A DNA stretch of 64,000 nucleotides from UBA4055 sp964648295 (GTDB taxonomy: Bacteria > UBA4055): the NCBI GenBank assembly GCA_964648295.1, contig CAZYNH010000011.1, positions 21,799 to 85,798 of the forward strand, written 5' to 3'. Made by a program: the position numbers and the translations under genes. Positions 61,900-64,000 of the stretch are shown piece by piece. The first letter of the stretch is position 1, and the number at the start of each line of letters is the position of its first letter. A model generated the notes under the pieces. The model worked only from the letters and a program-made list of their open reading frames with translations. It was not told where the DNA came from and did no database searches.

Positions 61900-62279
61900 A
61901 AATTGAAATTTCGACAGGCGAACTGGTTGACAAGGTGACCATTCTGGCCATCAAGCTTGAAAAATTTAAAGATGAAGCTAAAAAGGCGAATGTTAAAAAG
62001 GAATACGATATCCTGACCATACCGATGAACTCTGCGGGTATTACGGTCAATTCGAAAGAATTTAAAGATCTCAAAGATGTTAATCTGAAACTCTGGCACA
62101 TCGAAGACGATATAAGAATAAAAGAGCAGAAAAAGGAATTCGACAGCGAATTTATCGAGCTGGCCAGATCGGTTTATTTTACGAACGATGTGAGAGCCGA
62201 GATCAAGAAAGAGATCAATTTGAAATACAAATCCGATCTGATCGAAGAAAAAGAATATGTTGACTATAAAAAGAAGTGA
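61896..62279 (+). CDS. DUF6165-like protein
   Basis: The 127-residue protein begins IEISTGELVDKVTILAIKLE and continues as charged helices (LKLWHIEDDIRIKEQKKEFD). This is the pattern of a small family often found in LPS loci, with no known catalysis. There is no signal peptide or membrane helix. Being embedded between glycosyltransferases suggests a helper or regulator of LPS assembly. Confidence 0.7.
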   Translation: MKIEISTGELVDKVTILAIKLEKFKDEAKKANVKKEYDILTIPMNSAGITVNSKEFKDLKDVNLKLWHIEDDIRIKEQKKEFDSEFIELARSVYFTNDVRAEIKKEINLKYKSDLIEEKEYVDYKKK

Positions 62280-62291
62280 CCGGAGAATAAA

Positions 62292-63362
62292 TTGGGTAAG
62301 ACCGGACTGAAACTGACCGAAGATCAGCTTAAAGAGATAAAACGCATCCTGATAATACAGTACAAACCTTTCGGCGATGTACTTCTCAATACTGCATATT
62401 TGCCTGCGCTGAGAAAGAAATTCCCAGATGCTGTTATAGATTACCTTGTTCAAAAACCTTTCAGGGTGATCCTTGAGGACAATCGGAATATTGACAATTT
62501 GATACTGATGGAGAAAAAAAAGGGTAAAACTTTCGCTTACTATATGGAAAGAATACGCACTATATTCAAGATCAGAAAGCTCAAATACGACATGATGATC
62601 GATCAGATAAGAGGGCCGGGATCTTCACAGATCACATTTTTCAGCGGGGCAAAATACAGGCTGGGCTGGAAAAAAGTTAAACCGTGGACATGGCTGAAGG
62701 GATATAACTGGGTTTATAATTACAGCGAAATTAGAGATCATAAAATATACGCCGGCAGAGCTAAGTTCAAGCTTTTAAAGCCTCTAGGTATAGAGGAAAC
62801 TGACGATAACATTTTTTATCATGTTAAACCGGAGTCGCTTGAATACATAGACAACTGGCTGAAAGACACCGGGCTTGCCGGTAAAATAATAGTCGTTTTC
62901 TCGCCCGTAACGCCTGTTTACAGGAAACAGTGGGAATTCGAGCGGTTCGCCAAAGTCGCCGATATGATCAAGGATAACACCGAATGCGAGATCTTGCTTT
63001 TGTGGGGGCCGGGCGAACTTGACAAGGTTGAACTGATGGCATCACTGATGAAAAACAAGCCTGTTATCGCCCCTAAAACCACATTCAATCAGGCCGGAGC
63101 ACTCCTTCAGAGAACCTGGATATACATTGGCAATGACGGAGGAATAATTCACCTTGCAGTTTCTCAGGATACGCCTTCCATCGCGATATTCGGCCCTAAA
63201 ACGCATCCTTTAAAGTGGACAGCCTGGCACCTTCCTATCCACAGGTATCTGAGAAATTTCGATTTTATTGCGAAAAACGATAATACTTTCGGAATATCGC
63301 CCGAAATGGTGTTTGAAAAATTTAAAGAACTGGACTCATTTTTAAAAGAACGGAAAAATTAA
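62292..63362 (+). CDS. GT9 heptosyltransferase-family protein
   Basis: The 356-residue protein has the GT9 signature ILIIQYKPFGDVLLNTAYLPAL, then VVFSPVTPVYRKQWEFERF and the donor-site GNDGGIIHLAVSQDTPSIAIFGP. It likely adds heptose or a related sugar to the core. The start is TTG at 62292 with GGAG six bases upstream; no ATG lies near. It follows the DUF6165-like gene by 12 bases. Confidence 0.86.
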   Translation: MGKTGLKLTEDQLKEIKRILIIQYKPFGDVLLNTAYLPALRKKFPDAVIDYLVQKPFRVILEDNRNIDNLILMEKKKGKTFAYYMERIRTIFKIRKLKYDMMIDQIRGPGSSQITFFSGAKYRLGWKKVKPWTWLKGYNWVYNYSEIRDHKIYAGRAKFKLLKPLGIEETDDNIFYHVKPESLEYIDNWLKDTGLAGKIIVVFSPVTPVYRKQWEFERFAKVADMIKDNTECEILLLWGPGELDKVELMASLMKNKPVIAPKTTFNQAGALLQRTWIYIGNDGGIIHLAVSQDTPSIAIFGPKTHPLKWTAWHLPIHRYLRNFDFIAKNDNTFGISPEMVFEKFKELDSFLKERKN

Positions 63363-63363
63363 C

Positions 63364-63753
63364 ATGAAAAAAGTGATCACTTACGGTACATTCGACCTTT
63401 TCCACATCGGCCACCTGAATATCTTAAGAAGAGCAAAAGCTCTCGGCGATTATCTTGTCGTAGCTGTTTCTACAGACGAATTCAACGCACTGAAAGGAAA
63501 AATATGCACATACCCTTACCAGCAGCGATCCGAGATCGTAAAGGCAATAAAATTCGTGGATGAAGTGATACCCGAGAATAACTGGGAACAGAAAATAACC
63601 GACATAAGATCGAACGGGATAGATATCTTCGTGATGGGAGACGACTGGACAGGCAAATTCGACTTCTTAAAAGAATTCTGCGAGGTCGTTTATCTGCCCA
63701 GAACGGAAGGAATATCAACTACAGAGATCAAACAGGATATAAAAAACAACTGA
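63364..63753 (+). CDS. tagD: Glycerol-3-phosphate cytidylyltransferase
   Basis: The 129-residue protein is a TagD-type nucleotidyltransferase: ITYGTFDLFHIGHLNIL with the HxGH signature, VSTDEFNALKGK, and the C-terminal RTEGISTTEIK loop containing the RTxGISTT motif. It makes CDP-glycerol from CTP and glycerol 3-phosphate. In Gram-positives this feeds teichoic acids; here it sits in an LPS locus, next to a probable CDP-glycerol transferase. Confidence 0.93.
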   Translation: MKKVITYGTFDLFHIGHLNILRRAKALGDYLVVAVSTDEFNALKGKICTYPYQQRSEIVKAIKFVDEVIPENNWEQKITDIRSNGIDIFVMGDDWTGKFDFLKEFCEVVYLPRTEGISTTEIKQDIKNN

Positions 63754-64000
63754 TGAAGTATCTGTTTTACATATCGAAATTCTATTCTATCACTATCGTT
63801 GAGCCATTATTACAATATCTCGATTTGAAGACAGAAAACGATTATATCCTGCTCGTTTCGGCTAAGGTCTTCCGGAAATTGAAAGAAGAGAACATCTGGC
63901 AGGATAAGAAAATTACTACTCTGATCAGTGACGGTATAACTTTCAACCCGGATTTTTGTATCTCACCGGGCAATTATGTGGATTTCAGGCTGCCCGGAAT
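63753..64000 (+). CDS. Probable CDP-glycerol glycerophosphotransferase family protein, 5' part only
   Basis: An ATG overlapping the tagD stop (TGATG) opens a frame that runs to the end of the window, giving 82 residues: MKYLFYISKFYSITIVEPLL at the start and then CISPGNYVDFRLPG. The SPGNYVDFRLPG pattern and the position after tagD suggest a TagB/TagF-like transferase using CDP-glycerol, but the catalytic part lies outside the window. Confidence 0.5.
   Translation, partial: MKYLFYISKFYSITIVEPLLQYLDLKTENDYILLVSAKVFRKLKEENIWQDKKITTLISDGITFNPDFCISPGNYVDFRLPG

Noticed and set aside
1..64000. CRISPR arrays, transposases, integrases, phage genes, rRNA or tRNA genes
   Set aside because: I looked for spaced direct repeats, recombinase motifs and RNA-gene signatures and saw none; a covariance-model search would be needed to exclude small RNAs.

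Overview
The window is ordinary dense bacterial chromosome, roughly 40% G+C by eye, with about 67 protein genes, many 4-20 nt gene overlaps, and no rRNA, tRNA, CRISPR array, insertion sequence or prophage that I can see. No stretch over 300 bases lacks a gene; the longest is about 270 bases, at 32579-32848. The cell is a diderm with LPS: it has split HldE (heptose kinase and adenylyltransferase), two GT9 heptosyltransferase-like proteins, MsbA, several lipobox lipoproteins, a Spy/CpxP-like periplasmic protein and an MltC-like lytic transglycosylase. The gene mix would fit an uncultured lineage near the FCB superphylum, but the sequence alone does not settle taxonomy.

Layout. 1-1179 (-): a biotin-dependent carboxyltransferase running off the left edge. 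1343-4006 (+): pabA-pabB-pabC for p-aminobenzoate. 4034-21448 (-): one 17-kb unidirectional run. From its promoter-distal end it holds a tiny coiled-coil lipoprotein with its own promoter and terminator, a lysine-dehydrogenase-like enzyme, a lipoprotein, a TPR lipoprotein, an Aas-like acyl ligase, the two heptose genes, a HAD phosphatase, a CDP-alcohol phosphatidyltransferase with a propeller-like tail, a GT4, a degenerate NlpC/P60-like membrane protein, a DUF445 protein, a methyltransferase, SuhB, a TPR protein, a class V aminotransferase and a U32 (RlhA-like) protein. The envelope theme (lipid headgroup, heptose, acyl transfer) is clear.

21560-29131 (+): sugar aminotransferase, GT2, UDP-GlcNAc 2-epimerase, a NatAB-type ABC exporter, a small acidic protein, BirA, Pcm and a DUF368 (undecaprenyl-phosphate translocase) protein. 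29144-32578: class III aminotransferase (-), CpxP-like (+), GT9 and a small membrane protein (-), cold-shock protein (-). 32849-39726 (+): MltC-like transglycosylase with a coiled-coil insertion, a cysteine-less thioredoxin-like TPR protein, greA, yebC, ruvC, ruvA, then the copper ATPase locus. 39734-48079 (-): rhodanese, CDF transporter, small proteins, HD hydrolase, MscS, M20 amidohydrolase, UvdE, Tag, a DUF4143 ATPase with an operator-like promoter, and a GNAT protein. 48200-50906 (+): a two-gene unit encoding a membrane protein with two degenerate GlmU-like domains and a periplasmic partner. 50914-54607 (-): split LysO, histidinol-phosphatase-like PHP, LtaS-like phosphoglycerol transferase. 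54711-64000: msbA, then a surface-polysaccharide locus with an ECA-like amino-sugar module (-), two GT4s, a DUF6165 protein, a GT9, TagD and the start of a probable CDP-glycerol transferase (+).

The most notable signal is at 37559-39726. A 79-residue copper-binding domain ends immediately after a run of ten A residues containing the slippery heptamer A_AAA_AAG, with a Shine-Dalgarno-like GAGGA just upstream. A -1 shift there would fuse it exactly to the CopA ATPase frame, so one locus could make both a free copper chaperone and a full-length pump. The second is the membrane-anchored protein at 48200-49963 with two tandem nucleotidyltransferase-like domains that have lost the catalytic signature.
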